From Planctomycetota bacterium (GTDB lineage: Bacteria; Planctomycetota; B15-G4), in the NCBI GenBank assembly GCA_003644265.1, contig QNBX01000024.1:1-37483 (forward strand): a stretch of DNA of 37,483 nt, in the 5' to 3' direction. The position numbers and the translations under genes are program-made. The notes below the pieces were generated by a model. That model worked only from the letters and a program-made list of their open reading frames with translations. It did not search any database and was not told the origin of the DNA. Positions within the stretch are counted from its first letter, which is position 1. Each line of letters starts with the position of its first letter. This document shows positions 7,014 through 15,429 of this stretch, piece by piece.

Positions 7014-8207
7014 TCAGGCGGCCCACACCAGGGCCACGAACAGCGCGCCCAGCAGCCAGCCGGCGACGGGGCTCCAGGCCCAGACGTGACCCGCCGGCAT
7101 GGCCCGCGCCGGCCCGAAGCCGAGCAGCGTGTCGGTGGCGCCGAAGCCCAGGCCCGCCGCCAGCGCCGGCCGCGTGAGCGCCTCGGGCAGGAGCGCGCCA
7201 TGGGCGCCGAGCGCGACCGCCCCGAGCAACAGCAACGAGGCCAGGGCACCTGCGGCCATGACGCGACCAAACGGGCCCGGGTCGGCCAGGTAATCGTGGT
7301 CTTCGTCGTGCACGTAGAGCCCACCGCCCACACCGGGCAGCACCAGGCCCAGAGCGGCCAGGCACGCCGCCAGCAACAGGCCCGAGTCCCAGAAACGGAA
7401 GGCCAGCGTGAGACCCACTCGCCGGGCGACCAGCGCGTGCCCGAGCCCGCGCGCCGCGACGAAGGCCAGCAGCGCGACGGCACCCCAGGCGCTGCTCGCG
7501 ACGGTCCATGGAGCGGAGGACGCCAGCGGAGAGAGCAGCGCTCCCATGAACAGCGTCGCGCCGAGCAGCGAGAGCGCGCCGCGCGACGTCGGCTCCGGCA
7601 GCGGCGACCCATCGACGGACATGCGCAAGATGAACGTGCGCACGCCGAAGTGCCGCAGCTGGAACATGAGCACGGGCCAGCGCCATCCCAGCTCGGCCAG
7701 CTGCCACGACGGCGGCCAACGGCGCAGGCCGAGCGAGCGGTCAAAGCGCCAGACGGGCGAGTTGTAGGCGTCGGTGTCGGTGGTGACGATGTGCGTCCAG
7801 CCGGCGCTCGGTTGATCGGCGAGGGCGTGGGCAGCGAGGGCCTGGATGCGACGACCGCTGGCGAGATCGCCTCCACTGCGATCCATGACGATCCAACTCG
7901 CGATGCCGTAGCGGCGCGCGCCCTGCTGCAGCTGGCGCGTGAGCATGACGCCCACCAGGCTCCCGCCGCGATCGAACAGCACCCAGCCCGCCGGGTCGCG
8001 CGTGAGCGCCAGCAAGCGGTCAAACGGGAAGCCCAGGTTGGCGCGAGCCAGGGCGACCACCGCGGGCCAGTCCTGCGCTCGCAGGCGACGCACGCCCGTG
8101 GGTCGCTGCGCCGCCGAGCACGACCCCGGCACCACTGGCGACACAGAAGCCGCAGCAGGGGCGCCGGCCGCGAGGCGCGCAGAAGGTGGAGGCAGACCGT
8201 CGAGCAT
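7014..8207 (-). CDS. GNAT acetyltransferase domain fused to a degenerate site-2-protease-like membrane domain
   Basis: Residues about 38-165 look like a GNAT N-acyltransferase: RRLRAQDWPAVVALA start, GSLVGVML strand, GDLASGRRIQALAAHAL in the place of the CoA pyrophosphate loop, and a TDAYNSPVWRF...GLRR end. Residues about 205-397 are membrane-embedded. They resemble an M50 site-2 protease whose catalytic residues are gone: where M50 proteins have HELGH this has RGLGH (253-257) followed by ALVARRVG, a GPFGRVMAAG segment (311-320) matches the family GP..N region, and PAGHV (371-375) stands where LDGGHV is expected. It is therefore probably a pseudoprotease. The start is ATG; a -10-like TATGCC (8217-8222, minus) would leave almost no leader. 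GNAT call fairly firm, M50 relation by eye. Confidence 0.7.
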   Translation of the reverse strand: MLDGLPPPSARLAAGAPAAASVSPVVPGSCSAAQRPTGVRRLRAQDWPAVVALARANLGFPFDRLLALTRDPAGWVLFDRGGSLVGVMLTRQLQQGARRYGIASWIVMDRSGGDLASGRRIQALAAHALADQPSAGWTHIVTTDTDAYNSPVWRFDRSLGLRRWPPSWQLAELGWRWPVLMFQLRHFGVRTFILRMSVDGSPLPEPTSRGALSLLGATLFMGALLSPLASSAPWTVASSAWGAVALLAFVAARGLGHALVARRVGLTLAFRFWDSGLLLAACLAALGLVLPGVGGGLYVHDEDHDYLADPGPFGRVMAAGALASLLLLGAVALGAHGALLPEALTRPALAAGLGFGATDTLLGFGPARAMPAGHVWAWSPVAGWLLGALFVALVWAA

Positions 8208-8380
8208 GGCGCCTCTGGCATACCACAGCCCCCTCGATCACCGGCTCGAACGGGCTCGCAGCGCGGGCGCTGCCCGGCGGCAGCGCCCGATGCGCCCCGG
8301 CGCCGGAGCGAGCGTATGTGAGTCGCCGCCGCCGGCGCGCTATGCTCAGAACACCAGCCCAACCCCACCGGAGCATCCGC

Positions 8381-8953
8381 ATGCGCGCTCTCGCTGCCAT
8401 CGTCCTGCTGCTCACGTCGACCGCCGTCCTCACCGTGGCCATGGCCGCCGGCGGCGACGCCCCGATCATGCCCGTGCGCATCTTCGAGATCACCGGCGGG
8501 GGCAAGGTGCAGCACGTGCACTTCCCCGGCCTGGGCGACAAGACCTTCGTGACCAAGGCCAACAAGAAGACCATCCCGCTCTGCATCCAGGGCAGCAAGC
8601 TCAGCGGCGGCTTCCAGGGCGACTGCGACTCGCTGCAGAACAACGCGGACGGCAAGGCCTACCTTTACATCTACACCTCCCGGCTGTGGGGTGTCGCCAC
8701 CGACTCCAACCCGAACACCGCCGCGGTCACGCAGCTCACCGGGCTGACGGACGGCAAGGGCAAGTTCATGTTCAGCGGCTTCGACGGCAGCACCGGCACG
8801 ACCTTCCTGGTGGAGGGCAAGGCCAAGCTCGACAAGGACCTCGGCGACGACCTGATCCCGAAGGGCGTCAAGGGCAAGCTGCGCGCGGTCACCTCGGACG
8901 GCGGGCACATCGGCGTCTCGAGCATCAAGAGCGGCAAGCCGCTCGAGCTCTAG
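8381..8953 (+). CDS. small secreted protein of unknown function
   Basis: A 190-residue protein with a clear signal peptide (MRALAAIVLLL to VAMAAG). The frame is open further upstream, but the ATG at 8381 has GGAG (8370-8373) seven bases before it and begins the signal peptide, which settles the start. The mature part is rich in Gly, Lys and Asp, with repeated short motifs such as GKGKF and GKAKL and two cysteines (in PLCIQG and GDCDS) that may form a disulfide. A beta-rich extracytoplasmic fold is likely. No enzyme motif is visible and I do not recognise the family. It is divergent from the GNAT fusion gene and convergent with the operon that ends at 9098. Confidence 0.7.
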   Translation: MRALAAIVLLLTSTAVLTVAMAAGGDAPIMPVRIFEITGGGKVQHVHFPGLGDKTFVTKANKKTIPLCIQGSKLSGGFQGDCDSLQNNADGKAYLYIYTSRLWGVATDSNPNTAAVTQLTGLTDGKGKFMFSGFDGSTGTTFLVEGKAKLDKDLGDDLIPKGVKGKLRAVTSDGGHIGVSSIKSGKPLEL

Positions 8954-8979
8954 CAGCTTCCGGTGCGTGTGTCATTCCG

Positions 8980-8997
8980 CTCGCAGCGGGCTGCGAG
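8980..8997. terminator. hairpin between convergent genes
   Basis: CTCGCAG (8980-8986) pairs perfectly with CTGCGAG (8991-8997) across the loop CGGG, 27 bases after the stop of the secreted-protein gene. No T-run follows. Confidence 0.45.
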
Positions 8998-9097
8998 ACG
9001 CGCCGGCTGAGGTCACCCGAGGACCAGCGGGCGGCCACGGGCGCGCCGGTCAGCCTGCGGGTGGCTACCCTGCCGCCGACGCGCCGGCCCACTGTCA

Positions 9098-10327
9098 CTA
9101 CGTGCGATCGACCAGGGCCGCGGCAGGGTCCAGGCGCAGCAACCGGTAGGCCGGCCAGGCCAGGACAGCGAGGGACAGGACGACCACCCAGGCCGCCGCG
9201 CCGAGCACCTGGGCGGTGTCGAGGTACGGATAGATCACGGAGGTGCCTTCCAGGGCACCGGGCAGGTTGGCCCCCAGCGCGGACACGTCGATGCCCGTGC
9301 GCGCCAACCAGAGTTCCGTCACCAGCCAGGCGGCGGCGGACCCGAGCAGCACGCCGCCCGCCGCCAGCAGCCCCATCTCGCACAGCAGCAGCCGCAGTAC
9401 GGCGCCCGGCCGCATGCCCATGGCCATCAGCACGCCGAACTCGCGCCGGCGCTCGAACATCGACATGGCCACGGCGTTCAGCGCTCCCAGACCCACCAGC
9501 ACGAACAAGACCACGGTGCGCACGCCCTCCACCACCCGCAGCATCTCCATGGCGGAGCGCAGCTCGGGCGCCAGCTGGTGCCAGCTCTGCAGCGTGAGGT
9601 CCGTGAAGGCGGGCTGGGCTGACAGCGTCGCCAGCACGGCCCCCACCTGCTCGGGGTCGTCGAGGCTCAGCACGAGCTCATCGGCCTCCCCCGCCGCCAG
9701 CACGAGCCGGCGCGCGGCGGACAGCTCGATGTAGGCGCTGCGCTGATCCAGGCTGGGCATGCCGCTGCGGTACAGCCCGCCCAGCGCAAAAGCCTCGGCG
9801 TGCAGCGAGCCGTCGCGCCCTTCCACCAGCAGCGCCACGCGCTCGCCGAGCTGAAGCTTGAGCTCCGTGGCCAGGGGCAGCCCGAGCACGATCGGACGCA
9901 GCTCGCCGAGGCGCGGCCTGGCCAGGAAGCTGCCCTGCACCAGCGTGCCGGGCAGCTGCAGCGCGGCCGCCTCGTGCTCGGGATCGACGCCCAGGAACTC
10001 CAAGCCCGCGGACGCGCCCGCGCTGCGTGCAAAGGCACGCCCGCGCACGCGCGCCGACGCGGCCCGCACTCCGGGGACGGCGACGCACAGCTCGCGCAGC
10101 TCCGCCACCTGCGACAGGCCAGCGCCGGCCGACCCCGGGGTCACGGCCACATGCCCCACGGCCAGCCCCAGGCCGCTCTCCAGGCGTTGCGCCACGAACC
10201 CGTCTTGCAGGGCCTTCAGGAAGACCAGCACGAACAGCCCGCCGGCCAGCGCCAACATCACCAGCAGCGAGCGCCGGCGGTGGCGCAGGACGTTGCGCAG
10301 CGCGAAGCTCCCCAGGCTCAGCGCCAC
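9098..10327 (-). CDS. ABC transporter permease, FtsX/LolC-LolE/MacB type
   Basis: A 409-residue inner-membrane permease with the arrangement typical of the family: one N-terminal membrane segment (SLLVMLALAGGLFVLVFL), a large periplasmic domain of about 220 residues, then three C-terminal segments (VVLFVLVGLGALNAVAMSMF, LLLCEMGLLAAGGVLLG, VVVLSLAVLAWPAYR). ERRREFGVLMAMGM is the conserved cytoplasmic loop that contacts the ATPase, and the C-terminus ends in LDPAAAL as usual. The start is GTG at 10327, ten bases inside the preceding gene, with GAGGGG just upstream. It is the last gene of a four-gene operon with its own ATPase. Substrate is inferred: the LolA-like neighbour suggests lipoprotein or hydrophobic-envelope-component export. 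Confidence 0.9.
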   Translation of the reverse strand: MALSLGSFALRNVLRHRRRSLLVMLALAGGLFVLVFLKALQDGFVAQRLESGLGLAVGHVAVTPGSAGAGLSQVAELRELCVAVPGVRAASARVRGRAFARSAGASAGLEFLGVDPEHEAAALQLPGTLVQGSFLARPRLGELRPIVLGLPLATELKLQLGERVALLVEGRDGSLHAEAFALGGLYRSGMPSLDQRSAYIELSAARRLVLAAGEADELVLSLDDPEQVGAVLATLSAQPAFTDLTLQSWHQLAPELRSAMEMLRVVEGVRTVVLFVLVGLGALNAVAMSMFERRREFGVLMAMGMRPGAVLRLLLCEMGLLAAGGVLLGSAAAWLVTELWLARTGIDVSALGANLPGALEGTSVIYPYLDTAQVLGAAAWVVVLSLAVLAWPAYRLLRLDPAAALVDRT

Positions 10328-11304
10328 AGCCGCAGCCCCTCGGGCGTGAAGCGCGCCGGGTCCATGGGAGCGCTGGCCTCGGGCGGGCCGAACACGAGGC
10401 GCGAGCTGCCGCCGCCCTCGCCGAAGGTCTGCGCCGTCCATTGACGCGCCACGTCGCCATCGAAGCCCTCGAACGTGAGGCGCCGCACGACCTCGCCGCG
10501 CAACGAGACACAGTCCACGCGCCGCGGGGCCGCGGTCTCGGTCTCGACCCACATGCGCACCAGCGCGAGGAAGGACGCCTCCTGTTCCTTCGGCCAGAGC
10601 ACGAGCCGGGTGCAGTCCACGCCGTCGATGCGCGCCTCGCCCTCGTGCCAGGCGATGAAGCGCGCGCGGCCGCCCGTCATCACGGCCAGGTCGTCCAGGG
10701 CGAAGTCGCTGCCGAACAGGCGCTCGCCGCCCAGGGCGCGGGGCAGGTCCAGTCGCAGCTCGGCGCGCGGGAACCAGGCCGTCAGGTCCTCCGGGGTCAC
10801 CAGGAAGGCCGTGCCCTGGTGACGCGTGAAGCCGTCGGCGCGCACGACCAGCGTGCCGGGGGTGTTCTGGGCCACGCGCACGGTGAGCGCCCTGGACTCG
10901 TCGCCGCGCTCGATGCTGAGGCGCCCCGCCATGAAGAAGGGCCCCGCGAAGAGCCCGCGGCCCATGCGCGACAACAGCTGCTCGACGGCCGGGTCCGTGA
11001 AGGCCTGCGCGGGCGGCCCGGGGCTGCTCTGATCGCTCGGCTCGCGCGTGGGAGCAGCCGGGAGCGGCGGGTCCCCCAGCTCCGGCGCGGGTGGCGAGGA
11101 GCCGTCCTGGGCGGCGCGGGCTGCGGCCGCGGGATCGGCGGGATCGGCGGGTTGGAGCAGACCCGCCAGCAGCACCCAACCGAGGCACAGGCCGCCATGC
11201 AGACCGGCGCCTGGCGTGCCGCGGCGCCGCTCGACGGCGCGGAGGCGCGGACCCGGACCGGTCAGCGCCGCCTCCCCGGGCTCCCGGTTGCCCCCGCTCG
11301 TCAC
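10318..11304 (-). CDS. LolA-like outer-membrane lipoprotein-sorting protein
   Basis: A 328-residue extracytoplasmic protein with a membrane segment at about residues 36-50, a long Pro/Ala/Asp-rich linker (about 51-95), then a beta-rich domain whose layout fits the LolA-like fold. That layout includes FFMAGRLSIERGDESRALTV, GTAFLVTPEDLTAWFP, the basic-aromatic VDCTRLVLWP, and RRVDCVSLRGEVVRRLTFEGF near the end. The hydrophobic stretch lies unusually deep (35 residues in), so an internal start is possible. The GTG at 11304 overlaps the ATPase stop as GTGA, a strong sign of translational coupling. In known systems LolA shuttles lipoproteins from the LolCDE transporter across the periplasm. The neighbours fit that scheme, but here the protein seems membrane-anchored. 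Family call is by pattern, moderate certainty. Confidence 0.7.
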   Translation of the reverse strand: MTSGGNREPGEAALTGPGPRLRAVERRRGTPGAGLHGGLCLGWVLLAGLLQPADPADPAAAARAAQDGSSPPAPELGDPPLPAAPTREPSDQSSPGPPAQAFTDPAVEQLLSRMGRGLFAGPFFMAGRLSIERGDESRALTVRVAQNTPGTLVVRADGFTRHQGTAFLVTPEDLTAWFPRAELRLDLPRALGGERLFGSDFALDDLAVMTGGRARFIAWHEGEARIDGVDCTRLVLWPKEQEASFLALVRMWVETETAAPRRVDCVSLRGEVVRRLTFEGFDGDVARQWTAQTFGEGGGSSRLVFGPPEASAPMDPARFTPEGLRLWR

Positions 11305-12047
11305 GACTCCTGCTCCTCTCGAAGGACGCGACCGTCGCGCATGCGCACCACGCGCGAGGCCAGCTCCAGCACCTGCGGATCGTGTGTGGCCACGAGCGCC
11401 GCCATGCCTCGCTCGCGTACCAGCTGCGCCAGCAGCACGAGCATGGCCCGCGCGCTGTCGGAATCGAGGTGCGCCGTGGGCTCATCGGCGACCAGCGCCG
11501 CCGGCGCGCCCGCGATGGCGCGCGCCGTGGCCACGCGCTGCTGCTCGCCGCTGCTCAGCGCGTCCGGGAAGCGCTCGGCCAGCGCGCCCACGCCCAGGCG
11601 GCCCAAGGCGTCGGTCACCCGCGCCGCGCGCTCGGAGCGCGGCAGGCCCCGCAGCGCCAGGGGCAGGTCCACGTTCTCGGCGGCCGTCAGCGCGGGGCTC
11701 AGGTTGTGCTGGGCAAACACCAGCCCCAGCCGCGCCAGGCGCAGATCGGCCCGGGCGCCGCGGTCGAGCGCTGCCACCGGCTGGCCCTCGATCATGACGG
11801 CGCCGGCGTCCGGCGTGGCGATGGCCGAGAGCATGTGCAGCAAGGTCGTCTTGCCCGAGCCAGAGGGACCGGTCAGCACCACCAGCTCGCCGGCGTGGAC
11901 ATCGAGCGAGACCTCCCGCACCGCGGCGACCTCGCCGCGACCGGTGCAGAAGCTGCGGCTGACGCCACGCGCGCTGAGCACGGGGAGCGCCGACGCCGCA
12001 GCAGCAGAAGCAGGGTCAGCCGTCGCCAGGGAACCGGCGCTGCTCAC
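11301..12047 (-). CDS. ABC transporter ATPase, LolD/MacB type
   Basis: A 248-residue ATP-binding subunit. Walker A is GPSGSGKTT (60-68), the Q-loop is FAQHN (Q113), the ABC signature is LSSGEQQR (164-171), Walker B is AALVADEP (183-190) and the switch His is H222. The short form without extra domains and the NLSPALTAAENVDLPL segment are typical of the LolD/MacB/FtsE group. The start is GTG at 12047, one base after the TGA of the upstream gene (12049-12051); the frame is open further upstream, but that would run back through the zinc-ribbon gene. It pairs with the permease at 9098. The first 22 residues are Ala/Ser-rich and probably disordered. Confidence 0.93.
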   Translation of the reverse strand: MSSAGSLATADPASAAAASALPVLSARGVSRSFCTGRGEVAAVREVSLDVHAGELVVLTGPSGSGKTTLLHMLSAIATPDAGAVMIEGQPVAALDRGARADLRLARLGLVFAQHNLSPALTAAENVDLPLALRGLPRSERAARVTDALGRLGVGALAERFPDALSSGEQQRVATARAIAGAPAALVADEPTAHLDSDSARAMLVLLAQLVRERGMAALVATHDPQVLELASRVVRMRDGRVLREEQES

Positions 12048-12048
12048 A

Positions 12049-13185
12049 TCAACCCGTGGCGGCCAGCGGACCGTCGTCGCGCTCGTAGCGCTCGTCTCCG
12101 CAGTGCTCGCAGAAGGGCAGCAGGGTGTGCCGCAACGAACCGCAGCTCGCGCAGCCGGCAAACAACGAGGTGCCGCAGGACGGGCAGGCGTAGGGCGCGT
12201 CGGGCTCGCGCTCGACGCCCGCGCCCGCGCCCGACTCGGCGCTCGCCGCCGCCGCCGCCGCGCGCGGACCCTTGCGCGTCCAGACCGCAAAGCGCAGCGG
12301 GCCGCGCGCCATGGGGAAGGCGCAGACCGGACACATGTGCGCGCGGTAGGCCTCGCGGTAGCGCGTCAGCAACAGCTCGCGCCCGGGGCGGGCCGCCTTG
12401 CGCAGCAGCCACACCAGGAACGCCAGCGCGATGCCGATGGGCGCCAGCGTGGCGATGTACTTGAAGTACTCCTCCGGGAAGTGGGCGTGCATCACCAACC
12501 CGACGCGCCAGAAGCTGGCGGCCAGGGCGGCCAGCAGAATCGGCCGGTAGGCGCTGCGGCGCTGGCGCGAGAAGAGCCAGGCCGAGAACAGGAACAGCGG
12601 CACGATGAAGGCCAGCTTCCAGCTGGCCACGCGCAGGCCGTGGGCGCGCATGAGCAGGTCATACTGCGCCCGCGCCAGCTCACGCTGAACATCGAGCGCG
12701 CCGTCCACGCTCTTCTGCTCGAGGCGCAGCTCGTAGCGGGCCTCGTTGGAGGCGGTGATCTCCGCGTTGGCCTGCTCGAAGCGATCCTGGGCCTGTAGGA
12801 AGCGCTCTTGCGCCTGGGCCAGCGAGGCCGCGTCGGCCTCGGAGGCTGGCACGCCCTGCTGCAACGACAGGCGCTGCAGGTCCATCATCTGCTGCATGGT
12901 GCCGCGGGCGTTGGTCATGCTGCTATTGAGGTCCTGCTGCAACTCCTCCTGCCGGGCCACGCGCCACTCGTTCTCGGCGATGGCGGCCGCCAGCTCATCG
13001 GAGTGCTGCCGGTCGTCGGCGTCCTCGTGCGCCACCAGCACGCCCTGCCAGTCGGGGCCCGGGTGATCACCGATGTCCTCCAGCACGAACCCCAGCAGCT
13101 GCCAGAACAGCAGCATGAGCAAGGCGCTCAGCAGGAACGACCCGATGCGCAACGAGCGGGGCACAGCGGACGCATTGGCGGTCAT
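12049..13185 (-). CDS. membrane protein with coiled coil and C-terminal zinc ribbons
   Basis: A 378-residue protein that opens the ABC operon. The ATG at 13185 has GGAGGG seven bases upstream (that stretch includes an in-frame ATG at 13200), so the inner ATG is the better start. The order is: a membrane segment (about 15-35), a long Gln/Glu-rich coiled coil (about 60-180), three further membrane segments (about 190-262), then a cytoplasmic tail with four CXXC pairs: CPVC (285), CPSC (334), CASC (345) and CEHC (359). The last three are closely spaced like a double zinc ribbon, while the first is separated by an Ala-rich linker. I do not recognise a named family. Its place suggests an accessory or regulatory part of the transporter. 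Confidence 0.75.
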   Translation of the reverse strand: MTANASAVPRSLRIGSFLLSALLMLLFWQLLGFVLEDIGDHPGPDWQGVLVAHEDADDRQHSDELAAAIAENEWRVARQEELQQDLNSSMTNARGTMQQMMDLQRLSLQQGVPASEADAASLAQAQERFLQAQDRFEQANAEITASNEARYELRLEQKSVDGALDVQRELARAQYDLLMRAHGLRVASWKLAFIVPLFLFSAWLFSRQRRSAYRPILLAALAASFWRVGLVMHAHFPEEYFKYIATLAPIGIALAFLVWLLRKAARPGRELLLTRYREAYRAHMCPVCAFPMARGPLRFAVWTRKGPRAAAAAASAESGAGAGVEREPDAPYACPSCGTSLFAGCASCGSLRHTLLPFCEHCGDERYERDDGPLAATG

Positions 13186-13212
13186 GGGGAAGCCCTCCAT
13201 CCAGGGATCCCG

Positions 13213-13221
13213 AGCCTAACA
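13213..13221 (-). promoter_or_regulatory. candidate extended -10 of the Lol-like operon
   Basis: On the minus strand TGTTAGGCT lies 28 bases before the start at 13185. The TGn extension could compensate for the missing -35. The same word, with one change, occurs at 2996 and 28602. Confidence 0.35.
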
Positions 13222-13349
13222 AGCCCGCGATCGCCGGGCTGCCCACGAGTCCCACCGATGCCCGCGGGCCAGGCTGTGCGTCCGCGTCGGGCGCGCGGCC
13301 CCGGCGCGTCCTGATGCCGCGCGCTCCCCAGCACGAGGGCCAGAGGCTG

Positions 13350-14483
13350 CTAGTGCGTGATCCCCTGCGCCCCTGCGGTGGCCGCCCAGCCCTGCGCGAC
13401 GCCGGGATCGACGAACCAGGCCTGAACGAAGACGTCCACGCCGGCCGGGACGGGCACCAGCTGCAGCCAGGGCAGGTGCGCGTGGCCCAGGCCGTCGGTC
13501 ATGAGCGGCATCATCGACAGGGGTTCGGGGATCATGACGCCACCCTTGAAGGGCGCGTCGATGCGGGGCGCACCGATCACGAGCCAGACCAGCGCGCCGG
13601 GCAGCGCGCCGCTCACGTCCACCAGGTTGACCGATGCGGTCGAGAGCGGACCGGCGACCAGCAGGCCCGGGTAGCCGCTGGAACCCGGCAGCACGCTGCC
13701 CACGCTGGGCCACCCGTTCACACCGGGATACGAGCCCACCAGCCCCAGGTAGAGCGACGCGAAGGCGGCGCCGCCGATCTGGAAGCTGGTCAGGTAGTCG
13801 AGCTCGCTGGTGTACAGATCGAGCAGGTCGTCGATGCCGGCCTCCACCGAGGGGTCCACCAGCGCGATGCCCGTGCTGGCCGCGCCCAGCTCGTAGGACC
13901 AGGCGAAGGCCCCGTCCGGGATCAGCGTCTCCGCGAGCGAGACCTCGACGGTGAACACGGTCAGCGCGCCGTCGGGCGAACCGGGCAGGCCGCGCAGCGG
14001 CAGCTCGACCTGGACGCGTCCGGGGTCTCCCTGGCCCTTGGCCAGCGGGTGCAGGCGCAGGGTCAGGTCCACCGGCGCAGGATCGGCGGTGGCATAGCTG
14101 ACCGTGGCGGCGAAGACCTCGTTCTCGGGCGTGGAGCTCATCTGCCCCCAGTCCATCACCACCAGATCCGTGCCGGGAAACATGACCGCGCCGTTCCACT
14201 GCCGGTTGTCGAAGACCTGGCTGGCGTCGAGCGGGCCGGCGCCGGGGAGCGCGGCCTGGCTGACCGGGTCCCAGAGCCCGATGTGGATGGGCGCCTGCGT
14301 CACATGCCGCACGTGGACCGGCGGCGCCTGGCCGGGCTGCGGCGAAGGCACGGACGCCGCCGGGGCGGCCTGTCCCGGCGCGTGGGGCGGCAGCCCCCCG
14401 GGGGTCGGGTCCGGAGCGGCCTGGGCAACTGCCGTCGCCCCGGCGAGCCAGAGCAGGGCCAGCGTTCGCAGCGTCGAATCCAT
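13350..14483 (-). CDS. secreted protein with planctomycete-type C-terminal module
   Basis: A 377-residue extracytoplasmic protein of unknown function. The frame is open to 14540, but the ATG at 14483 is preceded by GGAGGT at ideal spacing and starts a good signal peptide (STLRTLALLWLAGATAVAQA), which fixes the start. A Pro/Ala-rich linker (about residues 22-60) leads into a beta-rich domain. The C-terminal ~110 residues carry the module also seen at 3073 and 28704: GYPGLLVAGPLS, APFKGGVMIPEP and VFVQAWFVDPGVAQG. No catalytic motif is visible. The gene stands alone, divergent from the membrane-protein gene at 14617. Confidence 0.75.
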   Translation of the reverse strand: MDSTLRTLALLWLAGATAVAQAAPDPTPGGLPPHAPGQAAPAASVPSPQPGQAPPVHVRHVTQAPIHIGLWDPVSQAALPGAGPLDASQVFDNRQWNGAVMFPGTDLVVMDWGQMSSTPENEVFAATVSYATADPAPVDLTLRLHPLAKGQGDPGRVQVELPLRGLPGSPDGALTVFTVEVSLAETLIPDGAFAWSYELGAASTGIALVDPSVEAGIDDLLDLYTSELDYLTSFQIGGAAFASLYLGLVGSYPGVNGWPSVGSVLPGSSGYPGLLVAGPLSTASVNLVDVSGALPGALVWLVIGAPRIDAPFKGGVMIPEPLSMMPLMTDGLGHAHLPWLQLVPVPAGVDVFVQAWFVDPGVAQGWAATAGAQGITH

Positions 14484-14517
14484 GGTGAACCTCCGTCGGA
14501 CCAGTTCGGCGCAGACG

Positions 14518-14523
14518 ATTCTA
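14518..14523 (-). promoter_or_regulatory. candidate -10 element for the secreted-protein gene
   Basis: TAGAAT on the minus strand, 34 bases before the start at 14483, in a small AT-richer patch. No clear -35 was found. Confidence 0.3.
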
Positions 14524-14546
14524 CTCGCTCCCTGGAGCACGCGGCC

Positions 14547-14574
14547 TTGACCGCCGGGGGCGCGGCCACATAAT
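14547..14574 (+). promoter_or_regulatory. sigma70-type promoter of the membrane-protein gene
   Basis: TTGACC (14547-14552), a 16-base spacer and CATAAT (14569-14574) match the sigma70 consensus at five of six bases in each box. Transcription would begin near 14581, 36 bases before the GTG at 14617. This is the best consensus promoter I found in the window. Confidence 0.55.
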
Positions 14575-14616
14575 CCGACTCGCTCGTATGAACATGACTC
14601 ACAGGGGGTCCGGCAC

Positions 14617-15345
14617 GTGATCCGGCTCTATCGCTCGCTCGTCGCCACGGAGGTGCTGCTCTGGATCGCGGTGGCCTGGACCGGCGCCTCGGCCGGCCAC
14701 TCCGGCGAGGCCATGGCCCTGCACCTGCGGCTGGCCCTGCTGGGCACGCTCTTCGCGGCGGTGGTCCACACGCTGCCGTTCTTCTTCCTCATGGGCAGCT
14801 TCTACTGGCTCAAGGCCTGCGTGCAGCAGGCCGAGGGTGACCCCGCGTGGCTCGTCCGACACAAGCGCTGGGTGGCGTCGCCCGCCCTGCCGTCGCTGCT
14901 CGGCGCCGCACTGGCCACGGTCGCGCTGGCGCTGAGCGGTGGGCTACTGAGCGAGGGCCGTGCGAGCGCCGGGACGCACGCCGCGGTGGCGCTGGCCGCG
15001 CTGCTGGTACACGTCTACGCGGCCGCCTGCGTGCCGCCCCAGATGCGGCGCATCACCGCGCTGCTGGGCGAGGTGCGCGCCTGCCTGCCCCCCGCGGACG
15101 AGCTGATCGCCCGCTCACGCAGCCCCGCGGCGCGCGCGGCCGACCCGACCTTCGGCAGGCCCCTGCGGAGCCTGCTCACCCTGGCACCTCAGCCGATGCT
15201 GCTCTGGCTCTACCTGCGCTACGGCACCGACGGACTCGGCGCACCGGCGTGGCCGTTCCTGCTGGCGTCGCTGGCGCTGGTGCTGTGGGCGCTGCGCTAC
15301 CGACATCGCGCAGCGGAGGCCGCCCTGGGCGCCCCGCCTCGCTGA
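14617..15345 (+). CDS. multipass membrane protein, unknown function
   Basis: A 242-residue integral membrane protein with about five or six hydrophobic segments (near residues 8-24, 38-62, 88-106, 118-137, 187-199 and 212-232). The second segment ends in HTLPFFFLMGSFYWLKAC, rich in aromatic residues. A hydrophilic cytoplasmic loop lies at about 140-178. The start is GTG, with GGGGG eight bases upstream and a good promoter further up. Two lone histidines in membrane segments (H56, in VVHTLPFF, and H131, in LLVHVYAA) might bind a cofactor, but this is not shown. I do not recognise the family. It is convergent with hflC. Confidence 0.7.
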   Translation: MIRLYRSLVATEVLLWIAVAWTGASAGHSGEAMALHLRLALLGTLFAAVVHTLPFFFLMGSFYWLKACVQQAEGDPAWLVRHKRWVASPALPSLLGAALATVALALSGGLLSEGRASAGTHAAVALAALLVHVYAAACVPPQMRRITALLGEVRACLPPADELIARSRSPAARAADPTFGRPLRSLLTLAPQPMLLWLYLRYGTDGLGAPAWPFLLASLALVLWALRYRHRAAEAALGAPPR

Positions 15346-15372
15346 GCGCTCGCACCAGGCGAGACGCTCAGC
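15341..15372. terminator. bulged long hairpin between convergent genes
   Basis: GCTGAGCGCTCGC (15341-15353) pairs with GCGAG-A-CGCTCAGC (15359-15372), a 13-bp stem with one bulged A and the loop ACCAG. It begins at the stop codon of the membrane-protein gene. No T-run follows. Confidence 0.55.
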
Positions 15373-15429
15373 ACGCCGCGATTTGGGAGCCCGTCGAACA
15401 GGCGGTCCGCCAATCCGAGATCGCGCCGC

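Noticed and set aside
6581..8908. 775-codon minus-strand ORF
   Set aside because: It spans three different genes out of frame and gives an Arg/Cys/Trp-rich product without domains.
10027..12798. 923-codon plus-strand ORF
   Set aside because: It is antisense to the Lol-like operon, which has clear motifs and coupled starts.
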